Below, one piece after another: positions 6,067-14,994 of a DNA stretch of 64,000 nucleotides. Source of the stretch: an uncultured Eubacterium sp. (GTDB taxonomy: Bacteria > Bacillota > Clostridia > Lachnospirales > Lachnospiraceae); the NCBI GenBank assembly GCA_910578975.1, contig CAJTRZ010000003.1, forward strand, positions 14,580 through 78,579, read 5' to 3'. A program made the translations under genes and the position numbers. Under the pieces are notes generated by a model that worked only from the letters and a program-made list of their open reading frames with translations, made no database searches and had not been told where the DNA came from. Within the stretch, counting starts at the first letter, position 1; each line of letters begins with the position of its first letter.

Positions 6067-8694
6067 TCATCGTATTTCACTTTTTATCAGATAATTTTCA
6101 AGACTGCTATCCCCTTTGATGCTCTCTTCTATCTGCTTGTTAACCCTGTCTACTTCTTCCTTAAAGTTCATCGCAGACATCCTGAGAGCTCCGTGTCCCA
6201 TAATAATCAACTGCTCCAATGCATCTGAGGTAGCCACAGTCACACGATATTTATTTGCCATCTGATGGGTTGTCTTTGCAATATACATATCTGCCGTTTC
6301 AGCAGCCTTTGTAAATACTACATAAACATTATTATGCTTATAGATAGTTTCCTTATGTCTGTTTACTTTATAAGCATCAAACACCACGATGACCGTATTG
6401 TCTTTATATCCCTGATAATTGGACAATATATCAAGCAGCCGGTCTCTCGCCCCGTCAATATTTTTTGACGCAATATTCTTTAATTCATCCCATGCAAAAA
6501 TAATGTTATATCCGTCTACCAAAACACATTCCGGAAGATTATTATTTTGCTTTCCCTTGTACTGTTTGGGTTTCTGCTGATAATTCCTTACCGTTGTCTC
6601 CGTATATTTCTTTCTCTTAATCGGTCCGAATGTCTTTTCAAAAATCGCCTCTAACTCTTTGTCTGTGGCATATGAATCATTCAATGATTTTGTACTTTTT
6701 CTATTAATTATTACATCTGAACTATTTTTCTCTTCCACTTCTTCTCCATCTATAGAATTGAGATTAAGGGATGTTTTCACATGCATATAGTTTTCCACCT
6801 CATTCCACGGAACGTTAAATCCAGCTCCATGAGCACAGAATACGGAACCGGTAGGATTTCTCAAATCTGCCTCACTGTCATATCCTGTTTTTTCAATTAC
6901 TTCTTCCGCATTGTGGCATGGTGCATATCCTTTAAACTTCAATGTCAATGTTCCCTGTCCATGGGAAAACTCATTCACATCATTGATATAATTCCACATA
7001 GTTGAAACCGGTGCATAACCAGTCAATACACTTTTCTCATGAACTGTTTCCGGTGGATTCATCGTGCCTTCCATCTGACTGATGTCTGTCATGGCTCTCC
7101 CCACACTATCTGTCGGAATTGTTAATGTAAAATCATAATACGGCTCCAGTAAAACAGATTCTGCTTTCTTTAATCCCTGCCTTACTGCACGATAAGTAGC
7201 CTGTCTGAAATCCCCACCCTCTGTATGTTTCAGATGGGCATTCCCACCTATAATTGTAATGCAAACATCTGTAATCGGAGCTCCGGTAAGCACGCCTCTG
7301 TGAGTTTTCTCTTCTAAATGTGTCATAATCAGTCTCTGCCAGTTTTTACTTAATTCATTCTCACTGACATGACTTTCAAAAGTTAATCCACTTCCCGGCA
7401 TTCCTGGTTCTAACAGCAAATGTACTTCCGCATAGTGACGCAATGGTTCGAAATGTCCCACACCTTCCACAGAATTCGTTATTGTTTCTTTATATAAAAT
7501 ACTTCCTGCACCAAACTCCACATCCAAATCAAACCTTTCTTTGATTAGACTCTTCAAAACTTCTATCTGAACCTGCCCCATAACATTGGCAGTCAGTTCT
7601 TTCTTTTCTTCATTCCAGGTTATTTTTAATGTAGGATCTTCTTCCTCTAACTCTTTTAATTGTTTATACACTAGATTGATATTAATCTTGTTCTGTACAT
7701 CTAACTTGTATGAGAGTACCGGTATCAGGCTTGGAGGTATTTCTTCTGTTTCAAATCCCAGTCCTTCTCCCTGATAGGTATTTGTAAGACCTGCGACAGC
7801 ACAGACATCTCCTGCCTGTACTTCTCCTACAGCATCATACTTTTCACCAGAATAAATCCGTATTTCATTGACTTTCTCGCTCCACTCTATAGCTCCATTC
7901 ATTCCATTTAAGATATCTTTTACCTTTAAACTTCCACCTGTTATTTTCAGGTGGGATAAACGATTATTGTTATTATCCTTTGAAATCTTAAATACTTTTG
8001 CTCCAAAGTTTTCTGAATAAATCGGTTCATAAGTATATTGATATAATCCCTCTAACAAATTGTCTACACCATCTAACTGCAGTGCGGAACCAAAATAGCA
8101 TGGAAACAAATCCCTATTATATATTAATTCCGAAATGATAGTCTGACTGATCTCACCACCCTCCATGTAAGTTTCAAACAGGTCTTCATCACACATTGCA
8201 ATATCTTCCATTGTTCCCACACCAACAGGAAATCTTACGATAGAATCGCTCAGTTTTTCCTTTATTTCATGCAGCAGAAAATCACCACTGACATTTGGCA
8301 TGTCCATTTTATTTACAAATAAAAATGTAGGAACATTATAAGTTTCTAACAACTTCCAGAGCGTCTCTGTATGTCCCTGCACACCTTCACTCCCACTCAC
8401 AACTAAAACTGCATAGTCAAGCACTGATAAGGTTCGCTCCATTTCTGCTGAAAAATCCACATGGCCGGGAGTGTCCAGCAAAATAAGACGCATATCATTG
8501 TATTCCATCACAGCCTGTTTAGAGAATATCGTTATTCCCCTGTCACGTTCCATCTGGAATGTATCAAGATATGCATCCTTATGATCTACTCTTCCTAATT
8601 TTCTTATCTTTCCTGTGGTATATAATAATGCCTCTGACAATGTTGTTTTTCCACCGTCAACATGAGCCACAATACCAATTGTTATTTTCTTCAT
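6067..8694 (-). CDS. TetM/EF-G-like translational GTPase fused to a Rae1/YacP-like NYN endoribonuclease domain
   Basis: An 875-residue two-part protein. Residues 1 to about 645 are a ribosome-protection-type GTPase: G1 GIVAHVDGGKTT, G2 region RDRGITIF, G3 DTPGHVDFSAE, G4 NKMD, then the EF-G-like domains II-V including GYAPVSTMWNYI. A lysine- and glutamine-rich linker with ELEAIFEKTFGPIKRKKY follows. Residues 721-860 are a NYN domain closely resembling B. subtilis Rae1 (YacP): VLVDGYNIIFAW, VIVVFDAYKV, ETADMYIA, VATSDALEQ and GHGALRMSA. Rae1 is an endonuclease that cuts mRNA in the ribosomal A site, so the fusion could couple A-site entry with mRNA cleavage (inference). The start ATG at 8694 matches the family N-terminus; an upstream TTG at 8730 lacks support. 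It may be annotated elsewhere as a tetracycline-resistance protein, which the sequence does not prove. Confidence 0.9.
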   Translation of the reverse strand: MKKITIGIVAHVDGGKTTLSEALLYTTGKIRKLGRVDHKDAYLDTFQMERDRGITIFSKQAVMEYNDMRLILLDTPGHVDFSAEMERTLSVLDYAVLVVSGSEGVQGHTETLWKLLETYNVPTFLFVNKMDMPNVSGDFLLHEIKEKLSDSIVRFPVGVGTMEDIAMCDEDLFETYMEGGEISQTIISELIYNRDLFPCYFGSALQLDGVDNLLEGLYQYTYEPIYSENFGAKVFKISKDNNNNRLSHLKITGGSLKVKDILNGMNGAIEWSEKVNEIRIYSGEKYDAVGEVQAGDVCAVAGLTNTYQGEGLGFETEEIPPSLIPVLSYKLDVQNKININLVYKQLKELEEEDPTLKITWNEEKKELTANVMGQVQIEVLKSLIKERFDLDVEFGAGSILYKETITNSVEGVGHFEPLRHYAEVHLLLEPGMPGSGLTFESHVSENELSKNWQRLIMTHLEEKTHRGVLTGAPITDVCITIIGGNAHLKHTEGGDFRQATYRAVRQGLKKAESVLLEPYYDFTLTIPTDSVGRAMTDISQMEGTMNPPETVHEKSVLTGYAPVSTMWNYINDVNEFSHGQGTLTLKFKGYAPCHNAEEVIEKTGYDSEADLRNPTGSVFCAHGAGFNVPWNEVENYMHVKTSLNLNSIDGEEVEEKNSSDVIINRKSTKSLNDSYATDKELEAIFEKTFGPIKRKKYTETTVRNYQQKPKQYKGKQNNNLPECVLVDGYNIIFAWDELKNIASKNIDGARDRLLDILSNYQGYKDNTVIVVFDAYKVNRHKETIYKHNNVYVVFTKAAETADMYIAKTTHQMANKYRVTVATSDALEQLIIMGHGALRMSAMNFKEEVDRVNKQIEESIKGDSSLENYLIKSEIR

Positions 8695-8782
8695 AATTAT
8701 TATTATAAAAAAGAAAGCCTCACAAAGCAATACTGCAATGCAAGACTTTCTGTAAAAACTAAATTATTGATTAGCTATAAAA

Positions 8783-9793
8783 TTAAAACTTACCATCATT
8801 TGCTGCTTCCTCAACAGAAACTGCAACTGCTACAGTCATACCAACCATTGGATTGTTTCCTGCTCCAATAAGTCCCATCATTTCAACGTGAGCCGGAACA
8901 GATGATGAACCTGCAAACTGTGCATCAGAATGCATACGTCCTAATGTATCTGTCATACCATAAGAAGCAGGACCAGCTGCCATGTTATCTGGATGAAGTG
9001 TACGTCCTGTACCACCACCTGAAGCAACTGAGAAATATTTCTTACCCTGTTCGATACATTCTTTCTTATATGTACCTGCTACAGGATGCTGGAATCTTGT
9101 AGGATTTGTTGAGTTACCTGTAATAGAAACACCAACATTTTCATGATGCATAATTGCAACACCTTCCTGAACATCATCAGCACCGTAACATTTAACTGTT
9201 GCACGAAGACCATCTGAATATGCCTTTTCATATACAACATTTAATTTTGCTTCTTTATAATCATACTTTGTTTCAACAAATGTGAAACCATTGATTCTAG
9301 AGATAATCTGTGCAGCATCTTTTCCAAGACCATTTAAGATAACTCTTAAAGGTTTCTTACGAACCTTGTTAGCCTTTTCAGCGATGCCGATAGCACCTTC
9401 TGCAGCTGCAAATGATTCGTGACCTGCTAAGAATGCGAAACACTCTGTCTCTTCTTCTAATAACATCTTTCCTAAGTTACCATGTCCAAGACCTACTTTT
9501 CTGTGGTCTGCAACAGAACCAGGAATACAGAAAGCCTGAAGACCTTCACCGATTGCTGCAGCAGCGTCAGCAGCTCTTCTGCAATCTTTTTTAATAGCAA
9601 TTGCTGCACCTACAATATAAGCCCAGCATGCATTCTCAAAACAAATTGGCTGAATACCTTTTACCATATCGTAAACGTTTAATCCAGCATCCTTTGTAAT
9701 TTTTTCAGCTTCTTCAATAGAAGCAATACCATAACTATTTAAAACAGAATTAATCTGGTCAATTCTTCTCTCATATGATTCAAATAATGCCAT
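8783..9793 (-). CDS. GGGtGRT family protein
   Basis: A 336-residue protein of the family named after its central motif, here ASGGGTGRTLHPDN. The protein is glycine-, alanine- and histidine-rich, with MHHENVGVSITGNSTNPT and an Ala/Val-rich C-terminus (NPMVGMTVAVAVSVEEA). It has no signal peptide or membrane segment, so it is cytosolic. AGGAGGT precedes the start at 9793. It follows the NifU-like scaffold gene by only 12 bp, so the two form an operon and probably act together. The biochemical function is not known to me; a metal- or cofactor-linked role is inferred only from the Fe-S scaffold neighbour. Confidence 0.85.
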   Translation of the reverse strand: MALFESYERRIDQINSVLNSYGIASIEEAEKITKDAGLNVYDMVKGIQPICFENACWAYIVGAAIAIKKDCRRAADAAAAIGEGLQAFCIPGSVADHRKVGLGHGNLGKMLLEEETECFAFLAGHESFAAAEGAIGIAEKANKVRKKPLRVILNGLGKDAAQIISRINGFTFVETKYDYKEAKLNVVYEKAYSDGLRATVKCYGADDVQEGVAIMHHENVGVSITGNSTNPTRFQHPVAGTYKKECIEQGKKYFSVASGGGTGRTLHPDNMAAGPASYGMTDTLGRMHSDAQFAGSSSVPAHVEMMGLIGAGNNPMVGMTVAVAVSVEEAANDGKF

Positions 9794-9805
9794 TGTCGTT
9801 ACCTC

Positions 9806-10498
9806 CTATTCCTTTCTTGGGTCGATAATCTTAGCAGCATCATCAACACGGCCATACTGACCTTTTGATTTTTCCCAAGCTGTTGTAGGATCATCGCCTG
9901 CTTTAATAAAGTCTGTCATCTTTCCAAGATTTACAAACTGGTAACCAATAACTTCATCATCAGCGTCAAGAGCAATACCTGTTACATAACCTTCAGCCAT
10001 TTCAAGATATCTAACACCCTTTGCTTTTGTAGCATACATTGTACCAACCTGTGAACGAAGACCTTTACCTAAATCTTCAAGACCAGCACCTACTACTAAA
10101 CCATCATCTGAGAATGCACTCTGAGTTCTACCATAAACAATCTGTAAGAATAACTCTCTCATAGCTGTATTGATGGCATCACAAACTAAGTCAGTGTTTA
10201 ACGCTTCAAGAATTGTCTTTCCCTGAAGAATTTCAGCTGCCATAGCTGCTGAATGTGTCATACCTGAACATCCGATTGTTTCTACTAATGCTTCTTCAAT
10301 GATACCTTCTTTAACATTTAATGTAAGCTTGCAGGCACCCTGCTGTGGAGCACACCAGCCAACACCATGTGTAAAACCTGAAATATCTTTGATTTCTTTT
10401 GAGTGAACCCACTTACCTTCTTCCGGTATTGGAGCAGGCTCATGCTTTGCGCCCTTAGCAACCGGACACATCATTTCAACTTCTTTTGAATAAATCAT
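9806..10498 (-). CDS. NifU/IscU-like iron-sulfur cluster assembly scaffold protein
   Basis: A 230-residue protein whose first half resembles the IscU/NifU N-domain. Cysteines occur at about residues 11, 49, 56, 77 and 106; GACKLTLNVKEG and GCSGMTHSAAMAAEI correspond to the first two scaffold cysteine regions of IscU, and Cys106 (LVCDAINT) may be the third. The C-terminal 110 residues, including YLEMAEGYVTGIALDADDE, are an extension not found in ordinary IscU. A GGAG box lies about 11 nt before the start. It is first in a two-gene operon with the GGGtGRT gene. No nifS/iscS-type desulfurase lies nearby, so it may be a specialised rather than housekeeping scaffold. Confidence 0.82.
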   Translation of the reverse strand: MIYSKEVEMMCPVAKGAKHEPAPIPEEGKWVHSKEIKDISGFTHGVGWCAPQQGACKLTLNVKEGIIEEALVETIGCSGMTHSAAMAAEILQGKTILEALNTDLVCDAINTAMRELFLQIVYGRTQSAFSDDGLVVGAGLEDLGKGLRSQVGTMYATKAKGVRYLEMAEGYVTGIALDADDEVIGYQFVNLGKMTDFIKAGDDPTTAWEKSKGQYGRVDDAAKIIDPRKE

Positions 10499-10531
10499 TT
10501 GAATAAATACTCCTTTCGAAATATGTATAAT

Positions 10532-10553
10532 AAAGTGTTGCCCGCAACACTTT
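10532..10553. promoter_or_regulatory. Perfect palindrome upstream of the NifU-like gene
   Basis: AAAGTGTTGC (10532-10541), CC, GCAACACTTT (10544-10553) is a perfect 10-bp dyad with a 2-bp centre, about 34 bp before the NifU-like start. The very short centre suits a dimeric repressor operator better than an RNA hairpin. Nearby copies of TTGCGT (both orientations, 10552-10595) may belong to the same control region. The regulator is unknown. Confidence 0.4.
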
Positions 10554-10594
10554 GCGTGCGAGCCATTGCGTAAGCATATTTATCTCTACACGCA

Positions 10595-10637
10595 ACTATG
10601 GACTATTCTCTCATAAAATGACAAAATAGTCCATAGT
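10595..10637 (-). terminator. Hairpin downstream of the Ig-like surface protein gene
   Basis: The 13-bp perfect arms ACTATGGACTATT (10595-10607) and AATAGTCCATAGT (10625-10637) have a 17-nt loop. It lies 18 bp after the stop of the minus-strand surface protein gene. There is no long T-run after it, so it may be a weak terminator or an mRNA 3'-end stabiliser. Confidence 0.5.
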
Positions 10638-10654
10638 AAAACCTAAAATTTTCC

Positions 10655-13210
10655 TTATAATTTAATCTTTTTCACCTTAGAAAATGTACCAAATACTTTT
10701 TTCTTTCCATTTAACTTATATGCACGGACTTTAAAAGTATATTGAATTCCTTTTTTCATTTTCTTTTTCATAAATTTTATTTTTTTCGGATTTTTTATTG
10801 TTTTAATTCTCTTAAACTTGCCCTTACCCTTTTTCAGGTAAATCTGATAACCTTTTGCATCAGAAATCTTTTTCCACTTTAATGTGACTTTATTTTTTGA
10901 CTTCTTTAATGATTTTATAACTACCTTTGCCGGCTTTTTAAAGGTTGGTACATTTTTTATATACACACTACATTTTGCAGTATATTTACCATCCTCACTA
11001 ATAGCTGTTATGATTGCTGTTCCTTCTTGGAAAGCCACAACTCTTCCATTCACTTCCACATCAGCAATATTTGGATTACTGGATATCCAATTATATTTTT
11101 TATTTGTAGCATTTGACGGGTAAACAACTGCAGATAAAGTTTCAGCTGTACCTGGTTGTAAATTTAATACTGTTTTGTTTAATGTAATCTTTGTAACATT
11201 TACCTTTACAATAATTTGATATTCCGATTTAATTTCCGGCTGCTTCTGAGAATGCACTGTAATTTTAGCGGTACCTGGAGCAACTGCTCTTACAACGCCA
11301 TTCCCATCTACTGTCGCAACACTATCATCAGAAGATTTCCATACCAGACTCTTATATGTCGTATTTTGTGGATAAATTGTTTCTGTAAGTTTTACTTCTG
11401 CTCCCGGCTCCACAATATCACTGGCTTTATCTAATATAAGTTTTGTCATCAATACTGGTTTACAGTTAATATAAATATGATCTTTTGCTTTCGGATTATC
11501 AACGGATGTTGCCGTAATAATTGCCATTCCTTCTTTGACTGCTGTTACCTGTCCATTGCTATTTACCGTTGCAATAGATGAATCACTGCTCTCCCATGTT
11601 ACTCTTGTATCTGTCGCATTGTTTGGTGTGACATATGCATTGACATAAGAGTTCTCCCTTACAAAAATATCCATTGTAGTATCATGTATTTCCACATCTT
11701 CTACACGAACCGGAACTGTAATTCTTTCAGATGTTACAACTGTACTGTCACAAATATAATCTCCATCTTGTGCTTTTGCAACTAAATAATATATATAAGT
11801 GTTACAGTCCAAATTCGCATCTACAAAACTTGTTCCCTTCCCGGAATAGACTTCAACTTTTTCCTTATCAACAAGCGATCTTTGCAATACATATTTTTGT
11901 GCATTATCAACTGCATTCCATTTAACAATTACACCATCTTTATTTTCTGTTAATGAAACAGACAACTGTGGTGCATCAACTCCTTTTGCTACTGTAACAT
12001 TGCATGTTTTCTTTACATTAGGATTGCTTTGTGAAACAGCTGTAATAACTGCTTTTCCCACACTCTTTGCTATAACAAGTCCATTTTCATCGACTGTTGC
12101 AACATTATTATTAGATGACGTCCAAATAATTGTCTTATTTGCTGTATTTGACGGATTGATAGCTGCATATAACTGCTCCTTAGACACACCATTTTCGATG
12201 ATATCCAACTTGATATTGTCTCTGCTGAGATACATATTTTCTGCAATGATAGATGATTCATTATATACTTCCAACTCTTTAACTTCAAAACAATAATTAC
12301 CATATATTGTCCCCTGAAGTCTTAAATATGCTTTTGTAACCGGCCGTTCTAATTTAATCACCTTATATTCATTTGATTTTCCATCACTAATATATGCTAC
12401 ATCCTCCCAGGTTCCTCCATCATTTGAAACCTGAAGCTTATAACCTGCCATATATCCACCAGACCAAAGAACTTTCACTGTATCAAATTGCTGAGGAGTA
12501 TTCCACTTTAATTGAATAAACTGATTAGCACGCTCTTCATTTGTTCCCTGTTTAGGCGTCTGCCAAATAGAATTTTTATTACCATCTATGGCTTTGTCAG
12601 CAGTGTTTGTTCCATCAAATGAAGATGCACTGGCAACAGCATTTAACGCAATATTATCAGTTGTCTTATCCTCCGTACTGCCTATTGTAAATACCTCTAT
12701 TTCATATAAATAGTATCCATAATTCAATGCTCTGTACTTTAAATCTAACTTAATATATTTTGCATCAACAGGAGTAAATGTATATCTGTTCTTTCCTGCC
12801 TTTCCATTTGTTTCAGATATTACCTTTACCCAGCTTCCCTCCTTGCCAGTCTCTGAAACATAAACATCATAAGTTTTTCCACATGATGTTTCCCATACTA
12901 AATTAATTGTGTCAATCGTGTACACAGAATCAAATTGGAAATTCCATTCTTGTGGATCATATAACGCATCTGTTGGTGATGGCTGATTCATTGGTGCCTG
13001 CCATCCTGTGTTTTCATCACCATCTACCAATTTTAAAGCATCACCTGTTGAATTTGGAATATTTAATCTGGAATTTTTTGCCACATTCATCCCTAGCGGC
13101 TGTGAAGTTCTTAAGATATCTGCATTCAATTGAATGTCTAATGCAGATATTGTCATACAAATTGACAAAAAGAAAGTTAATAAGGATCTGAACATTGTTG
13201 TTTGTTTCAT
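10655..13210 (-). CDS. Secreted multi-domain surface protein: two discoidin-like, four BIG2 Ig-like and two FN3-like domains
   Basis: An 851-residue exported protein. The signal peptide is MKQTTMFRSLLTFFLSICM... Two F5/8-type C (discoidin-like) carbohydrate-binding modules follow (roughly 30-175 and 185-325; note NVAKNSRLN and NIALNAVASASSFDG). Then come bacterial Ig-like group 2 (BIG2) repeats recognisable by WTSSNNNVATVDENG, WESSDSSIATVNSNG, WKSSDDSVATVDGNG and WISSNPNIADVEVNG, with an FN3-like domain inserted after the first. The C-terminus is a lysine-rich FN3-like domain resembling the CotH tail. There is no LPXTG motif; the basic end may bind the wall by charge. No catalytic domain is visible, so an adhesin or glycan-binding role is likely (inference). 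The start at 13210 fits the GGGAAAGG box. Confidence 0.82.
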   Translation of the reverse strand: MKQTTMFRSLLTFFLSICMTISALDIQLNADILRTSQPLGMNVAKNSRLNIPNSTGDALKLVDGDENTGWQAPMNQPSPTDALYDPQEWNFQFDSVYTIDTINLVWETSCGKTYDVYVSETGKEGSWVKVISETNGKAGKNRYTFTPVDAKYIKLDLKYRALNYGYYLYEIEVFTIGSTEDKTTDNIALNAVASASSFDGTNTADKAIDGNKNSIWQTPKQGTNEERANQFIQLKWNTPQQFDTVKVLWSGGYMAGYKLQVSNDGGTWEDVAYISDGKSNEYKVIKLERPVTKAYLRLQGTIYGNYCFEVKELEVYNESSIIAENMYLSRDNIKLDIIENGVSKEQLYAAINPSNTANKTIIWTSSNNNVATVDENGLVIAKSVGKAVITAVSQSNPNVKKTCNVTVAKGVDAPQLSVSLTENKDGVIVKWNAVDNAQKYVLQRSLVDKEKVEVYSGKGTSFVDANLDCNTYIYYLVAKAQDGDYICDSTVVTSERITVPVRVEDVEIHDTTMDIFVRENSYVNAYVTPNNATDTRVTWESSDSSIATVNSNGQVTAVKEGMAIITATSVDNPKAKDHIYINCKPVLMTKLILDKASDIVEPGAEVKLTETIYPQNTTYKSLVWKSSDDSVATVDGNGVVRAVAPGTAKITVHSQKQPEIKSEYQIIVKVNVTKITLNKTVLNLQPGTAETLSAVVYPSNATNKKYNWISSNPNIADVEVNGRVVAFQEGTAIITAISEDGKYTAKCSVYIKNVPTFKKPAKVVIKSLKKSKNKVTLKWKKISDAKGYQIYLKKGKGKFKRIKTIKNPKKIKFMKKKMKKGIQYTFKVRAYKLNGKKKVFGTFSKVKKIKL

Positions 13211-13322
13211 AAACATACCTTTCCCATAACAACAACTAAACCCTTCTATTTATAGAGTAAATCGAATAAAAGTAATTTGCAACCCTTTTATCGTAACGTT
13301 TTTTATTTAGTGACATATGCAC

Positions 13323-13370
13323 AAAAAAAGTGTTTCAATATGTACATTACTTACATTGAAACACCTTTTT
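13323..13370 (-). terminator. Terminator after asd
   Basis: On the minus strand, AAAAAGGTGTTTCAAT, a 19-nt loop and ATTGAAACAC are followed by seven T residues. It lies about 50 bp after the asd stop, a standard intrinsic terminator that separates asd from the surface protein gene. Confidence 0.85.
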
Positions 13371-13419
13371 ATATTTAATTCCTGTCTGCCTCTACAGACA
13401 TTAAACTTCATTTTTTAAT

Positions 13420-14514
13420 TTATTTTGCTGCAATATAACCTTTTGCAACAAGTAATTCTGCTGATAACACAGCTCCACCTGCTGCACCTCTCAGCGTATT
13501 ATGTGATAATCCTACAAACTTATAATCATATACACTATCTTCCCTTAAACGTCCTACAGATACGCCCATACCTTTTTCAAAATCAACATCTAATGCCACC
13601 TGTGGTCTGTTGTCTTCTTCCAAATACTGAATAAACTGTTTTGGAGCACTTGGAAGTTCTAATTCCTGTGGTTCACCACTAAAGTTTACCATTGCCTCAA
13701 TTAACTGCTCCTTTGTCGGTTTCTTAGCAAACTTAACAAATACCGCTGCTGTATGTCCGTCTAATACCGGAACTCTGATACACTGTGTTGTAATAACTGG
13801 AGAAGACGCCTTAACAATCTCTCCATTTTCTACTTTTCCCCACAGTCTTAATGGTTCCTGCTCTGATTTTTCTTCTTCACCGCCAATAAACGGAATAATA
13901 TTTCCAACCATTTCTGGCCAGTCTTTAAATGTCTTACCTGCACCTGAAATTGCCTGATATGTTGTAGCAACTACTTCTACTGGTTCAAACTCTTTCCATG
14001 CTGTCAACACTGGTGCATAACTCTGAATAGAACAGTTTGGTTTTACTGCCACAAATCCCTTTGTCGTTCCAAGTCTCTTCTTCTGTGACTCTATTACTTC
14101 ATAATGCTCAGGATTGATTTCTGGAACTACCATTGGCACATCTGGTGTCCATCTGTGGGCACTATTGTTTGATACTACTGGTGTTTCTGTCTTTGCATAA
14201 TCCTCTTCGATTTTTTTAATCTCTTCTTTTGTCATATCAACGGCACTAAAAACAAAATCTACAGTAGATGCAACTGCCTCAACTTCATTTACATTATGAA
14301 CAATCATATTTTTTACACGCTCTGGCATTGGAACTGTCATTTTCCATCTGTCGCCAACAGCCTCTTCATATGTTTTTCCTGCAGAACGTGGACTTGCTGC
14401 TAATGTAACAACTTCAAACCATGGGTGGTTATCTAAAAGAGTAATAAATCTCTGACCAACCATTCCTGTTGCTCCAAGTACGCCTACTTTTAATTTCTTG
14501 TCTAATTTCATCAT
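13420..14514 (-). CDS. asd: Aspartate-semialdehyde dehydrogenase
   Basis: Reduces 4-aspartyl phosphate to aspartate semialdehyde, the branch point to lysine, diaminopimelate, dipicolinate, threonine and methionine. The 364 residues begin with the NADP-binding loop KVGVLGATGMVGQRF and carry the catalytic cysteine in VKPNCSIQSYAP. This context (GDRWKMTVPMPERV, PNCSIQ) resembles the archaeal/fungal-type branch of Asd rather than the classic E. coli type. GAGAGG precedes the start. It is last in a group with two small membrane proteins and is followed by a terminator. It supplies the precursor used by dpaA-dpaB at the window start but is not in that operon. Confidence 0.95.
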   Translation of the reverse strand: MMKLDKKLKVGVLGATGMVGQRFITLLDNHPWFEVVTLAASPRSAGKTYEEAVGDRWKMTVPMPERVKNMIVHNVNEVEAVASTVDFVFSAVDMTKEEIKKIEEDYAKTETPVVSNNSAHRWTPDVPMVVPEINPEHYEVIESQKKRLGTTKGFVAVKPNCSIQSYAPVLTAWKEFEPVEVVATTYQAISGAGKTFKDWPEMVGNIIPFIGGEEEKSEQEPLRLWGKVENGEIVKASSPVITTQCIRVPVLDGHTAAVFVKFAKKPTKEQLIEAMVNFSGEPQELELPSAPKQFIQYLEEDNRPQVALDVDFEKGMGVSVGRLREDSVYDYKFVGLSHNTLRGAAGGAVLSAELLVAKGYIAAK

Positions 14515-14553
14515 TTCTTTATCCTCTCTATTTCATTATTATTTTTAACTATT

Positions 14554-14994
14554 TTAATAAAAGTCTGTCCAGCCGTCATCACTGTTTGGATCATTTTTAT
14601 CTGACTGTCCATCTTTTGTCGGTTTCTCTCCAGTCTGATTCTTCTGTGGCTTCTTTGTTTCGCCATTCTTCTTTGTTTCACTCGTTCTTTTTGTTTTATT
14701 TTCTACTGCTTTATCTGTAAAAATATCTACAGCGTAATTGTCTCCCTGATTGTCACCATAAGTTTTATTTGTAGCAGTCTCTCCTGAACTACTGCTACTC
14801 TCTGTCTTATGGTCATTGCTACTTGTAGTTGTTGTCAAACTGCTCTCGACAATATCTGTTGTTATAGATGGTGCTGTTGTAACTTTATCTTTCTGTTTTT
14901 TCGTTCCGGTATTAACTGCAGCCACTATTATCGCAGCAATTATGAGAACTGCTATTATTCCTCCGGCTATTATCATTTTCTTTTTGTTCATCAT
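14554..14994 (-). CDS. Membrane-anchored low-complexity protein, unknown function
   Basis: A 146-residue protein with one N-terminal membrane helix (KMIIAGGIIAVLIIAAIIVAAV). A hydrophilic Ser/Thr/Lys/Asn-rich tail follows with no recognisable fold. This looks like a membrane-anchored extracellular stalk. It starts at the stop codon of the upstream membrane protein gene (1-bp overlap), after a GGAGGTG box, so the two are translationally coupled. asd lies 39 bp downstream. The function is not recognisable. Confidence 0.65.
   Translation of the reverse strand: MMNKKKMIIAGGIIAVLIIAAIIVAAVNTGTKKQKDKVTTAPSITTDIVESSLTTTTSSNDHKTESSSSSGETATNKTYGDNQGDNYAVDIFTDKAVENKTKRTSETKKNGETKKPQKNQTGEKPTKDGQSDKNDPNSDDGWTDFY

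Noticed and set aside
6067..8694. Tetracycline resistance gene
   Set aside because: The GTPase part resembles TetM-type proteins, but the domain IV loops differ, the protein carries an extra nuclease domain, and the gene sits in core chromosomal context with no mobile element. Resistance cannot be claimed from the sequence.
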